This document shows positions 8,283-16,656 of a DNA stretch of 64,000 nucleotides, one piece after another. Made by a program: the position numbers and the translations under genes. The DNA lies in assembly GCF_015207525.1 (NCBI RefSeq), contig NZ_JADEWR010000016.1:70225-134224 (forward strand), read 5' to 3'. Numbering within the stretch: the first letter of the stretch is position 1; the number at the start of each line of letters is the position of its first letter. This stretch comes from Nodosilinea sp. LEGE 06152 (GTDB lineage Bacteria > Cyanobacteriota > Cyanobacteriia > Phormidesmidales > Phormidesmidaceae). The notes beneath the pieces were generated by a model. It ran no database searches and was not told the origin of the DNA. It was given only the letters and a program-made list of their open reading frames with translations.

Positions 8283-8657
8283 TCAGTCCGTCCAAACGAC
8301 CTGACGCTCTGAGCGGCTGCGGTAGCCCGTTTGCTCCTGAATCACCCGACCCGCCTGGGCTGGGTCGAAGTAGCGATCAAAGTCAGCCCGCAGACGGGTA
8401 TTTGCTGCTTCCGCCTGGGCTAACTCGGCGCGGGCGACCTCAAGCTGCTGCACCTGGGATTGCAGGTAAGGCAGCAACCGCCCCAGTGATACCGCTGCTA
8501 CCGAAATCAAAAACACATTCACCCCTAGCCTTGCACCCAGCTCTATTGCAACGGTATGACGAGCCAGCCGCCGCAAAGGATCAGCCCGCCGCTGCCGCCG
8601 AACAGGGGTACGCGTAGAAGAAGGCATCGGCGGACGACGAGAAGGCGAACGGCTCAT
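8283..8657 (-). CDS. Small membrane coiled-coil protein, FtsB/DivIC-like
   Basis: The 124-residue protein has a basic Ser/Arg/Pro-rich N-terminal tail (residues 1-35), one transmembrane helix (about 42-63), then a coiled coil (QVQQLEVARAELAQAEAANT). It ends with DPAQAGRVIQEQTGYRSRSE. The order tail, single TM helix, coiled coil, short globular end is that of septum formation initiators FtsB/DivIC, which bridge division proteins at the periplasmic face of the membrane. Sequence similarity in this family is weak, so the call rests mainly on architecture. The start at 8657 is the only reasonable ATG. Confidence 0.65.
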   Translation of the reverse strand: MSRSPSRRPPMPSSTRTPVRRQRRADPLRRLARHTVAIELGARLGVNVFLISVAAVSLGRLLPYLQSQVQQLEVARAELAQAEAANTRLRADFDRYFDPAQAGRVIQEQTGYRSRSERQVVWTD

Positions 8658-8873
8658 GGGGTAGGTGCTCTAAGCTGGCCTTTATTATGCCTGAGAATAA
8701 TGGGAATAAACCCGATCTGGCCTCCGATGTAGGGTTTTTTCTGTGGGAACAACACAGCTTGTGATCAGTCCTAAGCTATATCTTTAACTGACCTTCATCC
8801 ACGTGAGCATTACGGAAAATTGATAGTTGAGTTTGGGCTTAAGGCATAATAAAAGGAACGGAGTCCCTGCCCC

Positions 8874-9635
8874 ATGCCCCGAAGAATTTTTATTGGCGAC
8901 ATCCACGGTCACTACGACGGCCTACAGCGGCTTTGGGATGCGATCGCCCCTGAAACTGACGATGAGATTTACTGCGTTGGCGATTTAATCGATCGCGGTC
9001 CCAAGAGCGCCGACGTAGTCGACTTCGTTCGTCGCCACGCTACCAACTGTGTGCGGGGCAACCACGAGCAGCTCATTCTCGACACCTTTGTCGACGGCAA
9101 AATTAACCCCCCTACCCTCCAGGGCTGGATCTTTAGCGGCGGTCAGGCCACTCTTACCAGCTACCACGGCTCCGCCTCTACCCTCGAGGACCACCTCGAC
9201 TGGCTGCGGCAGCTGCCCCTCTACATCGACCTGGGCGATCTGTGGCTGGTGCACGCCGGGGTCAACCCCATGCTGCCGATTGCCGAGCAGAGCAGCTACG
9301 AAATGTGCTGGATTCGCGAAACCTTTCACAGCAGTCTGACGCCCTTCTTCTCCGACAAGCTGATCATCACGGGCCACACGATCACCTTCACCTTCCCTGG
9401 CGTAGACCCAGGCCAAATTGTCGCCGGGCGCGGCTGGATCGACATCGACACAGGCGTTTACCACCCCCGCAGCGGCTGGCTCACTGCCCTCGATTGGGAT
9501 AACCAGATCGTCTACCAGGTGAATGTGTTTGAGCCAATCGAACGGGTGCGATCGTGCGCTGAGGCAATCACCTACCTCGACCCCACGCTGATTAAAAAGC
9601 GCCCCCGCGATATGGCTACCCGCGCCGCGTTTTAG
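8874..9635 (+). CDS. PPP-family metallophosphatase
   Basis: The 253-residue protein carries the three metal-binding motifs of PPP-type phosphoesterases: GDIHG at 8-12, GDLIDRG at 36-42 and GNHE at 62-65. Later histidines that could complete the site lie in LVHAGVNP and ITGHT. The family includes serine/threonine phosphatases and symmetrical Ap4A hydrolases; the short form here is closest to the bacterial PrpA/ApaH-like group, and the substrate cannot be decided from sequence. No signal peptide is present. The start at 8874 sits 13 nt after a GGAACGGAG purine run. Confidence 0.88.
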   Translation: MPRRIFIGDIHGHYDGLQRLWDAIAPETDDEIYCVGDLIDRGPKSADVVDFVRRHATNCVRGNHEQLILDTFVDGKINPPTLQGWIFSGGQATLTSYHGSASTLEDHLDWLRQLPLYIDLGDLWLVHAGVNPMLPIAEQSSYEMCWIRETFHSSLTPFFSDKLIITGHTITFTFPGVDPGQIVAGRGWIDIDTGVYHPRSGWLTALDWDNQIVYQVNVFEPIERVRSCAEAITYLDPTLIKKRPRDMATRAAF

Positions 9636-9656
9636 GGGGCTAGCTACAGGGAAGTA

Positions 9657-10108
9657 CTAGGGCAAGTCACCTTCGATGATGGTTGTGATTGCGATCGCAA
9701 CTTCTGCCAAGATCTCGTCTGAAACTCGGCCCAGCCTGCGAATAAATCGCTGTAGATCAACCCCTCTGATCTGAAGCGCATCAACGGCAGAGGGCTTGCT
9801 CAACCCATTTTCAGCATTGGTAAAATGCGGACGTACCAGGGATTGTTAACAAAGTAAGGCTTCCAATCGGTCAAAGGTGCAATCAACTTAATCGGCAATT
9901 TCCCCACCGCGTCAGAGCTGATCACAATAGCTGGGCGCACCTTTTTAATCTCCGCACCTATGGTGGGAGCGGTGCTGCTCGAACTTTGCGCTGTGGCCTC
10001 AGTCACGCCTTCGGTCTTAAGCAGTTCTTGCACAAGCACTTGCAGCAGGAGTAGCTTGTCGGTATGCGACAGCTTATAAATCAGCGGAACCAGTGTGTTG
10101 ATGGCCAT
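9657..10108 (-). pseudogene. Collapsed antitoxin-MazF/PemK toxin locus (fusion plus frameshift)
   Basis: From the ATG at 10108 the frame encodes an antitoxin-like start (MAINTLVPLIYKLSHTDKLL), which after about 48 residues runs directly into the middle of a MazF/PemK toxin (PTIGAEIKKVRPAIVISSDA). The toxin start (normally a GDVW-type strand) and the antitoxin end are missing, as expected from an internal deletion joining the two genes. After WYVRILP the frame is lost and stops at 9800. A second frame then continues the toxin as AENGLSKPSAVDALQIRGVD and ends at 9657, so one base has been lost near 9820. Neither product should work. The DNA still shows what the ancestral pair was. Confidence 0.85.
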
Positions 10109-10254
10109 AGGAGCTTTAGGGAATAGAGCCCTGTGGACAGGGAGCTCATCTATATCACTTCTGTCGTAACCCTGTAAGCTCTCACTCGTCCTATTGCATC
10201 AGCTATGGATAGACTATCTGATTATCCTTGGCGAGTTAGCAGTGACGTGGTCAT

Positions 10255-10290
10255 TGCAAAAGAGCCCCAATCTTTTGAAACTGGGGCTCT
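10255..10290 (-). terminator. Intrinsic terminator of gap1
   Basis: Nine-bp arms AGAGCCCCA and TGGGGCTCT flank a 12-nt loop. Read on the minus strand, the hairpin follows the gap1 stop by about 17 bases and ends in a short T-run. Confidence 0.85.
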
Positions 10291-10307
10291 AAATTCCATA
10301 ATTCTCC

Positions 10308-11360
10308 CTACACCGTGGCCGGAATCCTCACGCCCGAGAGAATGCCTTCTTTTTGCGCCATATAGAGCATCAGATCGACTACACGCATCGAGTAACCCCA
10401 CTCGTTGTCGTACCAGGCGACGACCTTAAAGAAATTCTCGTTGAGGCCGATGCCCGCCCCGGCATCAAAAGTGCTGGAGTGCGGGTCGGTGATGAAATCG
10501 CTAGAAACCACATCGTCTTCGGTGTAGGCCAACACACCCTTCATGGGGCCTTCGGCAGCGGCTTTGACGGCTTCACAGATAGCCTCGTAGCTCGTGGCTT
10601 GCTCAGTTCTAAAGGTGAGGTCGACCACCGACACGTTGGGGGTGGGAACGCGAAAGGCCATGCCCGTGAGTTTGCCCTTTAGATCGGGCAGCACCAGGGT
10701 GACGGCTTTGGCGGCACCTGTAGAAGCGGGGATGATGTTTTGACTCGCCCCGCGACCGCCGCGAAAGTCTTTTTTAGAGGGGCCGTCAACGGTGGGCTGG
10801 GTGGCGGTGGCGGCGTGGACGGTGGTCATTAGACCCTCGCCCAGGCCAAAGTTTTCGTGGATGACCTTGGCGACAGGGGCCAGACAGTTGGTGGTGCAAC
10901 TGGCGTTCGACACGATAATGTCGTTGGCGGGATTGTAGGTGTCGTGGTTAACGCCGATGACTAAGGTGTGCACTTTATCGGGATCTTTGGTAGGGGCGGA
11001 GAGAATCACGCGCTTGGCTCCGGCATCAATATGCTGATGGGCGGTCTCAAAGGTGGTGAAGAGGCCAGTTGACTCAACTACGTAGTCGGCCCCAAGCTCG
11101 CCCCAGGGCAGATCGGCGGGGTTGCGCTCCGCCATACAGGGAATTTTTTTGCCGTCGACAACAATGCCGTCTTCAACGGCTTCAACAGTGCCGTCAAAGC
11201 GGCCGTGGGTAGAGTCGTACCTGAGCAGGTAAGCGAGGTTAGCGGGCGGTACTAGGTCGTTGATGCCGACAAATTCAATGTTGGGATTTTTGATGCCGCC
11301 GCGCAGTACCAGGCGGCCAATGCGACCAAAACCATTGATGCCAACTTTTAAGGTTGTCAT
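10308..11360 (-). CDS. gap1: NAD-type glyceraldehyde-3-phosphate dehydrogenase
   Basis: The 350-residue protein is a type I GAPDH, converting glyceraldehyde 3-phosphate to 1,3-bisphosphoglycerate. GFGRIGR at residues 10-16 is the nucleotide-binding loop. Asp35 in GINDL is typical of NAD-preferring enzymes. Cys155 in SNASCTTN is the catalytic thiol, and WYDNEWGYS is the C-terminal signature. The INDLVPPANLAYLLRYDSTH segment matches cyanobacterial glycolytic Gap1 rather than the photosynthetic NADP-linked Gap2, so the role is probably sugar breakdown in the dark. It is a single gene with its own terminator. The paralogue assignment is from sequence memory and is less certain than the family. 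Confidence 0.92.
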   Translation of the reverse strand: MTTLKVGINGFGRIGRLVLRGGIKNPNIEFVGINDLVPPANLAYLLRYDSTHGRFDGTVEAVEDGIVVDGKKIPCMAERNPADLPWGELGADYVVESTGLFTTFETAHQHIDAGAKRVILSAPTKDPDKVHTLVIGVNHDTYNPANDIIVSNASCTTNCLAPVAKVIHENFGLGEGLMTTVHAATATQPTVDGPSKKDFRGGRGASQNIIPASTGAAKAVTLVLPDLKGKLTGMAFRVPTPNVSVVDLTFRTEQATSYEAICEAVKAAAEGPMKGVLAYTEDDVVSSDFITDPHSSTFDAGAGIGLNENFFKVVAWYDNEWGYSMRVVDLMLYMAQKEGILSGVRIPATV

Positions 11361-11720
11361 GGTTAGATGTCCTTATGGGTAGGTTTGCTTTAGGTTTGCA
11401 GTGGAACGGGCCGCGATTGATATGGCCTCAGTCCCATTAAAAGTGGGCACTTAATGAATGCTGAAATAATCGCGCTTAGCCCTGAGAATTTTCGTCACTC
11501 CCCACTGCAAAATGCTATGGGTAAAAAACGGCGTAGGGTCGGGATCTACGCTTTTATTTCAGAGTTGAGTTTTTGGTTTAGTTCAGGCTGAAAGGACTAA
11601 AATACTCACTTAGATAGGTGATCGCCTAAAACTTCTGTCGCTATACCTACAGTCGGCAAGTATAGTTACGGCAACAGATTGTTTAACCTATAGTTCCAGT
11701 TGGCGACGGGAGAAAGCGCT
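11361..11720. other. Intergenic region between divergent gap1 and a small gene
   Basis: This 360-bp stretch is AT-richer than the flanking genes and must hold the gap1 promoter (minus strand) and the promoter of the small membrane gene (plus strand). I see no gene, no strong hairpin with a T-run and no riboswitch-like structure. Confidence 0.6.
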
Positions 11721-11885
11721 GTGTTTACTGGCCTTGATCTGGTTGTGATAATGCTGGTGTTTTTTGCGTTCTTTTACGCGACGAGCGCTCCCAGTAAAGG
11801 CTCAGAGTTTAAGCTAGAGCCGCTAACCCTGCTGGTGGTGACCATTATTGTGGGCATGATAGCGGTTTCTCTGCTCAATCGCTAA
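11721..11885 (+). CDS. Small two-helix membrane protein, unknown function
   Basis: A GTG at 11721, preceded by GGGAGA at a good distance, opens a 54-residue frame starting MFTGLDLVVIMLVFFAFFYA. A TTG at 11700 would add seven residues but lacks a ribosome site. Two hydrophobic segments (about residues 4-20 and 33-51) are joined by a short charged loop (PSKGSEFKLEP). The protein ends SLLNR. I do not recognise it as a known photosystem or cytochrome subunit. It stands alone and is followed 28 bp later by the convergent DUF1400 gene. Confidence 0.6.
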   Translation: MFTGLDLVVIMLVFFAFFYATSAPSKGSEFKLEPLTLLVVTIIVGMIAVSLLNR

Positions 11886-11913
11886 CGCTGTCGGTGGAGA
11901 AACACTCAGTGCT

Positions 11914-12435
11914 TTAGAAAAAGATTGATAGGGGACGGAGAAAGCTTGCCAGGCGGCTGTAGGCCGACTGAATATTGTCGCCCTCTAGCACCACTTCTTC
12001 GGTGGGATAATTTTGCAGAATCTCCAGCAGGGTAATCTGCTGGTCGTCGCTGGCCGAAAGAACCAGGGACGCTCGCAGCGCTTGACGGTCGGCCTCGCCT
12101 GTACCTGTGTGTATCGACTGGCCCAGGTAGTCGAGCACCCATTCTCCAGGGCGGCTGTTGAGGGAGCGATCGAGGATGACGGCGTTGGCAGCCAGGGGAC
12201 GGGTGAGCAGCGATCGCAGTTCGCCCGCATTTTGCCCAGCCTGGTTGAGCAACCCACCCAGCACGCCTGTTGATTCGCCGGTATCGGCCAGCAACTCAAG
12301 CAGTGCGACGGGTACGGTACGGCTAAACCCCCGATAGTTGAGCCGCACCCGCTCGGCCGCCTGTCCGGGGTTGGCAGCCAGGGTACCTAGCCCCAGACTA
12401 GCCAGGGCGATCGCCGCGAATATTCGCCGTTGCAT
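11914..12435 (-). CDS. Exported DUF1400-domain protein
   Basis: The 173-residue protein has a signal peptide (MQRRIFAAIALASLGLGTLA, probable cleavage after GQA near residue 26) and a DUF1400-like domain. It opens AERVRLNYRGFSRTVPVALL, followed by LRSLLTRPLAANAVILDRSL. In many cyanobacteria DUF1400 precedes an alpha/beta hydrolase domain in one long protein; here it ends at residue 173 with FLRPLSIFF and has no hydrolase. It is therefore a stand-alone form, presumably periplasmic. Its biochemical role is unknown. No obvious operon partner is present. Confidence 0.75.
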   Translation of the reverse strand: MQRRIFAAIALASLGLGTLAANPGQAAERVRLNYRGFSRTVPVALLELLADTGESTGVLGGLLNQAGQNAGELRSLLTRPLAANAVILDRSLNSRPGEWVLDYLGQSIHTGTGEADRQALRASLVLSASDDQQITLLEILQNYPTEEVVLEGDNIQSAYSRLASFLRPLSIFF

Positions 12436-12534
12436 AGCATCTCTCTATTGACTGATCTCTATGACGAGCTAGTGTTGCGTAAGGTTGCAACCCATCTGTA
12501 GCCCGTGTGTAGTCAGTATAACGATGGCCGGTTG

Positions 12535-13251
12535 TTATGCCCTGGCGCGGGTGCTGAGGGAATAGCAAAAGCGATCGGCCCGCGAAATGGTGGACCCATG
12601 CAGCACTGGCTGCCGATCGCTGCTATAGGCTGTGTAGCGGTAGACCATCAGGGCGTGGCCTAGGGGCACTTCTAAGTAGCCGCTGAGGTCGTAGTCGGCG
12701 TGGGTACACTCAATCACTGAATCTAAGCAATCGATGGGAATGCCGTGTTCGGCCAGGGTGGGAAAGGTCATCTGCTGTTCTAACAGCGGTGCAAAGCGTT
12801 CGCCCAAATCGGCAATCAGGTAGGTTACGTCTACAGCCCCCGCCGCTCCGTCCATCCGAAAGAGTTTTTTTTGCAGGTAGACCGACGACGCTTTGGCAAT
12901 CCCCAGGGCCACCGCTACATCTCTAGGGGCGGCAACTGGCTCAAACACCAGGTTTTCAAAGGAAAAAGCGATTCCCTGCCGGGCCATGTCCTGCTCTAGA
13001 AACACCAGCGGGCTGGAGAGCGAGTAGGTGACTTTCTTTTGGGGTGTAACAAAAACACCTTTGCCTCGGTAGGCAATCGCTAGCCCCTGGCTCACCAGGT
13101 TGGCCACTGCCTGACGCGCGGTAATACGGCTGACGCTAAAGGTTTCCATCAGCTGGTGCTCGCTGGGCAGGCGATCGCCCGCCGCATAAACTCCCGCCTC
13201 AATCTGGTGACGCAGCTTTTCCGAAATACTTATGTGAAGGGGAGGAGACAT
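12535..13251 (-). CDS. GntR-family transcription regulator, HutC/UTRA subfamily
   Basis: The 238-residue protein has an N-terminal winged helix (residues about 8-70, with AGDRLPSEHQLMETFSVSRI and GKGVFV) typical of GntR regulators. A UTRA-type ligand-binding domain follows (about 85-230). HutC-type members sense small molecules such as histidine derivatives, sugars or fatty acids and usually repress neighbouring genes. It is divergent from the desaturase and hydrolase genes, with a perfect 16-bp palindrome between them, so autoregulation and control of that pair are likely. The ligand is unknown. Confidence 0.9.
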   Translation of the reverse strand: MSPPLHISISEKLRHQIEAGVYAAGDRLPSEHQLMETFSVSRITARQAVANLVSQGLAIAYRGKGVFVTPQKKVTYSLSSPLVFLEQDMARQGIAFSFENLVFEPVAAPRDVAVALGIAKASSVYLQKKLFRMDGAAGAVDVTYLIADLGERFAPLLEQQMTFPTLAEHGIPIDCLDSVIECTHADYDLSGYLEVPLGHALMVYRYTAYSSDRQPVLHGSTISRADRFCYSLSTRARA

Positions 13252-13324
13252 AGTCAGAGAACCATCAACGGGCGATGGGCATACTCAAAGGCAGCTTGAC
13301 CACCCAAAATAATGTGCTAAGCTC

Positions 13325-13340
13325 ACTTGTTATAACAAGT
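13325..13340. promoter_or_regulatory. Perfect 16-bp palindrome, probable GntR operator
   Basis: The sequence ACTTGTTATAACAAGT is an uninterrupted dyad located 74 bp upstream of the GntR start and 160 bp upstream of the desaturase start. Length, symmetry and position fit a GntR/HutC binding site. The assignment to this regulator is inferred from position. Confidence 0.7.
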
Positions 13341-13499
13341 TGATTGCGCCCCATTGTAAGCGGGTCGTTGTGCTGACCGCTGTAGTCAGCAGGTCGTTGT
13401 GGGAAAGGTGAACTGAGGGCCGGGGAGATTCCCTGAGCGAACTACCTTCCATTCCCATTATCTGATGTTGCCAAGGCATTTCTTACTAGAACCTTAACC

Positions 13500-14435
13500 A
13501 TGCTTACGAATACTACACCTGCTGCCAAACTCAGTCCGCTGCCGGTTCGACCGCGCCAGGTCTTATCCGCTGAGGCGTTGGCCATTCTCAACCAGCGATC
13601 GAACTGGGCCGGGGCGGCTCAGTTTTTGGGCCATCTGGGGGTGATGGCGATTAGCGGCTACCTGTGGGCGATCGCGCCGCTGGCGGTCGCGCTGCCCGCC
13701 CTAGTCATTTGCGGAGCCAGCCTGGCGCTGATGTTTTGCCCGATGCACGAGTGCTGCCACCGCACCGCCTTCGCCAACCCCCGCCTCAACGATGGCGCGG
13801 CCTGGCTGGCGGGGCTGCTGTCGTTTTACAACAGCACCTTTTACCGGCGTTATCACAAATGGCACCACCGCTACACCCAAATTCCAGGCAAGGATCCTGA
13901 ACTGGATGACCCCAAGCCCCACAGCCTGGGCAACTACCTCTGGCAGCTCAGCGGCCTTCCCTGGTGGATGGGTAAGGTGCGCTGCCACAGCAAGGTGGTG
14001 CTGGGGCAGATGGAGGGCATGTATTATCTGCCCGAAAGCTCCTATGGCGAGGTGATGCGATCGGTGCGCTGGCAACTGCTCACCTACGCGGCGGTGATTG
14101 TGGTCTCTACCCTACTGGGCCACCCGTGGTTTTTGTTTACCTACTGGGTGCTACCGCTGGCGGTGGGTCAGCCCCTGCTGCGGTTTGTGCTGCTGGCCGA
14201 GCACACCGGCTGCCCCAACGACGCAAATCCGTTGCTCAACACCCGCACCACGCTCACCCTCTGGCCCCTGCGCTGGCTGATGTGGAATATGCCCTACCAC
14301 GCCGAGCACCACCTGTACCCGTCAATTCCGTTTCAGATGCTGCCAGCGGCCCACGCACAGCTCAAGCCTTACTTTGAGCACATCGATGCAGGCTATGTGC
14401 GGGTAAATCGCAGTATCGTGGCCAAAGTTAGCTAA
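13500..14435 (+). CDS. Membrane fatty acid desaturase-family protein
   Basis: The 311-residue protein has the three di-iron histidine boxes of membrane desaturases and hydroxylases: HECCH at 83-87, HKWHH at 119-123 and HAEHH at 267-271. Hydrophobic segments lie around 43-80 and 193-235. The family introduces double bonds or hydroxyls into acyl chains or carotenoids using ferredoxin-derived electrons. It is shorter than, and not clearly one of, the standard DesA/B/C/D acyl-lipid desaturases, so the substrate is open. The gene is followed by a MetX-like hydrolase after 8 nt and is divergent from a GntR regulator, suggesting a regulated two-gene unit. Confidence 0.87.
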   Translation: MLTNTTPAAKLSPLPVRPRQVLSAEALAILNQRSNWAGAAQFLGHLGVMAISGYLWAIAPLAVALPALVICGASLALMFCPMHECCHRTAFANPRLNDGAAWLAGLLSFYNSTFYRRYHKWHHRYTQIPGKDPELDDPKPHSLGNYLWQLSGLPWWMGKVRCHSKVVLGQMEGMYYLPESSYGEVMRSVRWQLLTYAAVIVVSTLLGHPWFLFTYWVLPLAVGQPLLRFVLLAEHTGCPNDANPLLNTRTTLTLWPLRWLMWNMPYHAEHHLYPSIPFQMLPAAHAQLKPYFEHIDAGYVRVNRSIVAKVS

Positions 14436-14443
14436 GGGCAGCG

Positions 14444-15448
14444 ATGGCAACAGCAAAACAGTTTGTGCTGAAAGATTTTCCGCTGCAGTGCGGGGTGGTG
14501 CTCCCCGAGGCCAAGCTGGTGTACCAGGTGTACGGCGAGCTGAACGATCAGCGCACCAACGCCGTTCTCTACCCCACCTCCTACGGGGCGCAGCACACCG
14601 ATGTTGACTGGCTGGTGCGCCCCGACGGCATTCTCGACCCCAGCCGCTGGTGCGTGGTGATGGTGAATATGTTTGGCAACGGCCTTTCAACCTCACCCAG
14701 CAATGACCCAGCCGTGGCCCGCCCCGGCGTTTACTTCACCCAATACGACAACGTGCGGGCTCAGGTGGCGCTAATTAATGTACTGGGGATCGAGCAACTG
14801 GCCCTGGTCTACGGCTGGTCGATGGGGGCGCAGCAGGGTTACCACTGGGCCGCGCTGTACCGCGATCGCGTACAGCGCCTAGCCGCTCTCTGCGGCACCG
14901 CCAAAACCACCGACCACAACAAACTCTTTCTCTATAGCCTGCGGGCCGCCCTGACGGCCGACCCAACCTGGACCGGCGATCGCTTTGAAGGCACGCCCGA
15001 TCGCGGCTTTCATACCTTTGCCCAAATCTACGCCAGCTGGGCGGCATCCCAGGCCTACTACCGGGCCAAACCCTACCTGGCCTGGGGCTACGACTCACTC
15101 GAAGACTACATTTTGCGCGGCTGGGAAGCGGGTTACCGCCAGCGCGATCCCCACAACCTGCTGGCGATGATCGACACCTGGCTGCGCTGCGATGTGGGCG
15201 ACAACCCCGTTTATCAGGGCGATTATGCCAAAGCGATGGGATCGATTACGGCCAAGACCTTGGTTATGCCTGCCACCACCGATCTCTACTTCACCCCAGA
15301 AGACTGCGAGGCCGAAGCAGCCCTGATCCCCAACGCCCAGTATCGGCCCATTTCATCAATTTGGGGGCACCGGGCGGGCAACCCCTACCAAAACCCTGAG
15401 GATGAGGCGTTTATCAAAGGGGCGATCGCCGACCTGTTAGGCGAATAG
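14444..15448 (+). CDS. Alpha/beta hydrolase of the homoserine O-acetyltransferase-like group
   Basis: The 334-residue protein has an alpha/beta hydrolase fold of the MetX-like group. The nucleophile elbow is GWSMG at 124-128 (Ser126). A later Asp in PATTDLYFTP and the His in IWGHRAGNP complete a likely Ser-Asp-His triad. True MetX acetylates homoserine and carries a GGSMGGMQ-type elbow; this one differs (YGWSMGAQQ), so it more likely acts on another acyl or ester substrate. It begins 8 nt after the desaturase stop, almost certainly in the same transcript. The pairing suggests acyl or lipid chemistry. That is inference. Confidence 0.85.
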   Translation: MATAKQFVLKDFPLQCGVVLPEAKLVYQVYGELNDQRTNAVLYPTSYGAQHTDVDWLVRPDGILDPSRWCVVMVNMFGNGLSTSPSNDPAVARPGVYFTQYDNVRAQVALINVLGIEQLALVYGWSMGAQQGYHWAALYRDRVQRLAALCGTAKTTDHNKLFLYSLRAALTADPTWTGDRFEGTPDRGFHTFAQIYASWAASQAYYRAKPYLAWGYDSLEDYILRGWEAGYRQRDPHNLLAMIDTWLRCDVGDNPVYQGDYAKAMGSITAKTLVMPATTDLYFTPEDCEAEAALIPNAQYRPISSIWGHRAGNPYQNPEDEAFIKGAIADLLGE

Positions 15449-15472
15449 TCTCATTCAAGCAAGCGGTCCCCG

Positions 15473-15501
15473 GTAGAGGTATTGCAGTGCAATGCCTCTA
15501 C
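15473..15501. repeat. Hairpin between convergent genes
   Basis: Arms GTAGAGGTATTGC and GCAATGCCTCTAC (one T-G pair) enclose a very short loop. It lies between the hydrolase stop and the convergent OsmC gene. No T-run follows on either strand, so it may protect transcript ends rather than terminate. Confidence 0.6.
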
Positions 15502-15531
15502 AAATTGGGGGTATACCGACAGGATTTGAGA

Positions 15532-16011
15532 TTAGGGTTCGAGCTGAATGGTTGTCTCACACTGCACCGGAAAATTGACCGAATTAGCGACAAAGCACTT
15601 TTGATGGGCCTGCTCGTGAAGCTGGGTAGCCAACTCGGCATTGCTTTGAGGAGCAAGGGTAACGACCGGGCGCAGCAAAACCTTAGAAAACCGGCCGCTG
15701 CCGTCCTCGGTTTCAAGCATCGTCCCTATGGGATAGTCAACGTAGTTAGTCACCACAACCTTAGCCTCGGCGCACAGGTGCAGATACCAGAGCATGTGGC
15801 AGCTCGATAGTGACGCAACCAGGAGTTCTTCTGGGTTGTACTTGGTTTTATCGCCACGAAAGGCCGAGTCAGCCGAGGCCTCAATCGGGGGCTTACCATC
15901 AGCGCTGATGCTGTGGGCGCGATCGTAGGCGCGATAACTCTCGGTGCCCTGGCCGTTATTGCCGGTCCAGTGCACCTCTAGTCGGTAGAGGTGGGTTTTA
16001 GATTGACTCAT
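15532..16011 (-). CDS. OsmC family peroxide-resistance protein
   Basis: The 159-residue protein belongs to the OsmC/Ohr fold, thiol-dependent hydroperoxide reductases. The first conserved cysteine is in SLSSCHMLWYL and the second in QKCFVANSVN, consistent with the OsmC group. The ATG at 16011 overlaps the stop of the upstream GrpB gene as ATGA, so the two are translationally coupled. This argues against a longer start at 16026. The substrate, organic peroxides, is inferred from the family. Confidence 0.88.
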   Translation of the reverse strand: MSQSKTHLYRLEVHWTGNNGQGTESYRAYDRAHSISADGKPPIEASADSAFRGDKTKYNPEELLVASLSSCHMLWYLHLCAEAKVVVTNYVDYPIGTMLETEDGSGRFSKVLLRPVVTLAPQSNAELATQLHEQAHQKCFVANSVNFPVQCETTIQLEP

Positions 16012-16529
16012 GCTAGTCCTCGCCACTGTAGCGCCCGTTGCTCCATCGCTTTGACAAAGCTATCCTTGCCGTCCATGTAGCCGTCGATGTCTTTAGGATA
16101 CTCTGCTGCCAGGGCGCGTTTGAGGTCGCTGTACTGCTGGGCGCAGTCGGGGTGAGCAATCATAAAGTCGCGAAAGGCCAGATGTCGCACTATTGCAGGG
16201 GAACCGGTCTGAAAGGTGTGAACGTGGTGGGTGCGGTGGCCCTCAGCATTATCTTTACGAAAGTAGCGACGCCCTGTCAGGCCAAACTCGCCCATCACCT
16301 CATAGCCCAGAGAGACCATCGCGGCATTGCAGCTATCGACCTGGTTGATGTCGTTGACCTCCACCAGCAGGTCGATCACGGGTTTAGCGTAGATATTGGG
16401 AATGGCGGTACTGCCAATGTGGTGAACCTGCACTACGCGATCGCCTAAGGCCAGGGCGACCTGTGTCGCCTCAGTGGTAAAGTCTTGGCCCCACTGAGGA
16501 TTGGGGGGACAAACGTGAACCTGTCTCAT
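16008..16529 (-). CDS. GrpB/UPF0157 family protein (nucleotidyltransferase-like fold)
   Basis: The 173-residue protein, starting MRQVHVCPPNPQWGQDF, matches the GrpB/UPF0157 family. It carries VVQVHHIGSTAIPNIYAKPV and PVIDLLVEV, the G-S and D-L-D-like pattern of a minimal nucleotidyltransferase fold. HHVHTFQTGSP and HLAFRDFMIAHP are also conserved. The biochemical function of the family is not settled. The ORF extends 17 codons upstream of 16529, but that extension is not family-like. It overlaps the OsmC gene by 4 nt. Confidence 0.85.
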   Translation of the reverse strand: MRQVHVCPPNPQWGQDFTTEATQVALALGDRVVQVHHIGSTAIPNIYAKPVIDLLVEVNDINQVDSCNAAMVSLGYEVMGEFGLTGRRYFRKDNAEGHRTHHVHTFQTGSPAIVRHLAFRDFMIAHPDCAQQYSDLKRALAAEYPKDIDGYMDGKDSFVKAMEQRALQWRGLA

Positions 16530-16579
16530 TGCGTAATCGTTCTGGTGATGGGCATGAAAAAGCAACCTTTTCCAAACCA

Positions 16580-16609
16580 AAAAAGAGCGCCTCGAAAGAC
16601 GCTCTTTTT
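16580..16609 (-). terminator. Intrinsic terminator of petE
   Basis: The arms AAAAGAGCG and CGCTCTTTT bracket a short loop with T-runs on both strands. It lies about 47 bp after the petE stop and just upstream of the GrpB start, so it mainly separates petE from the GrpB-OsmC unit. Confidence 0.85.
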
Positions 16610-16656
16610 GGCTAACTAATCTTGATCTAGAAACCTAGGCTATTGAAGCCCAGAGT

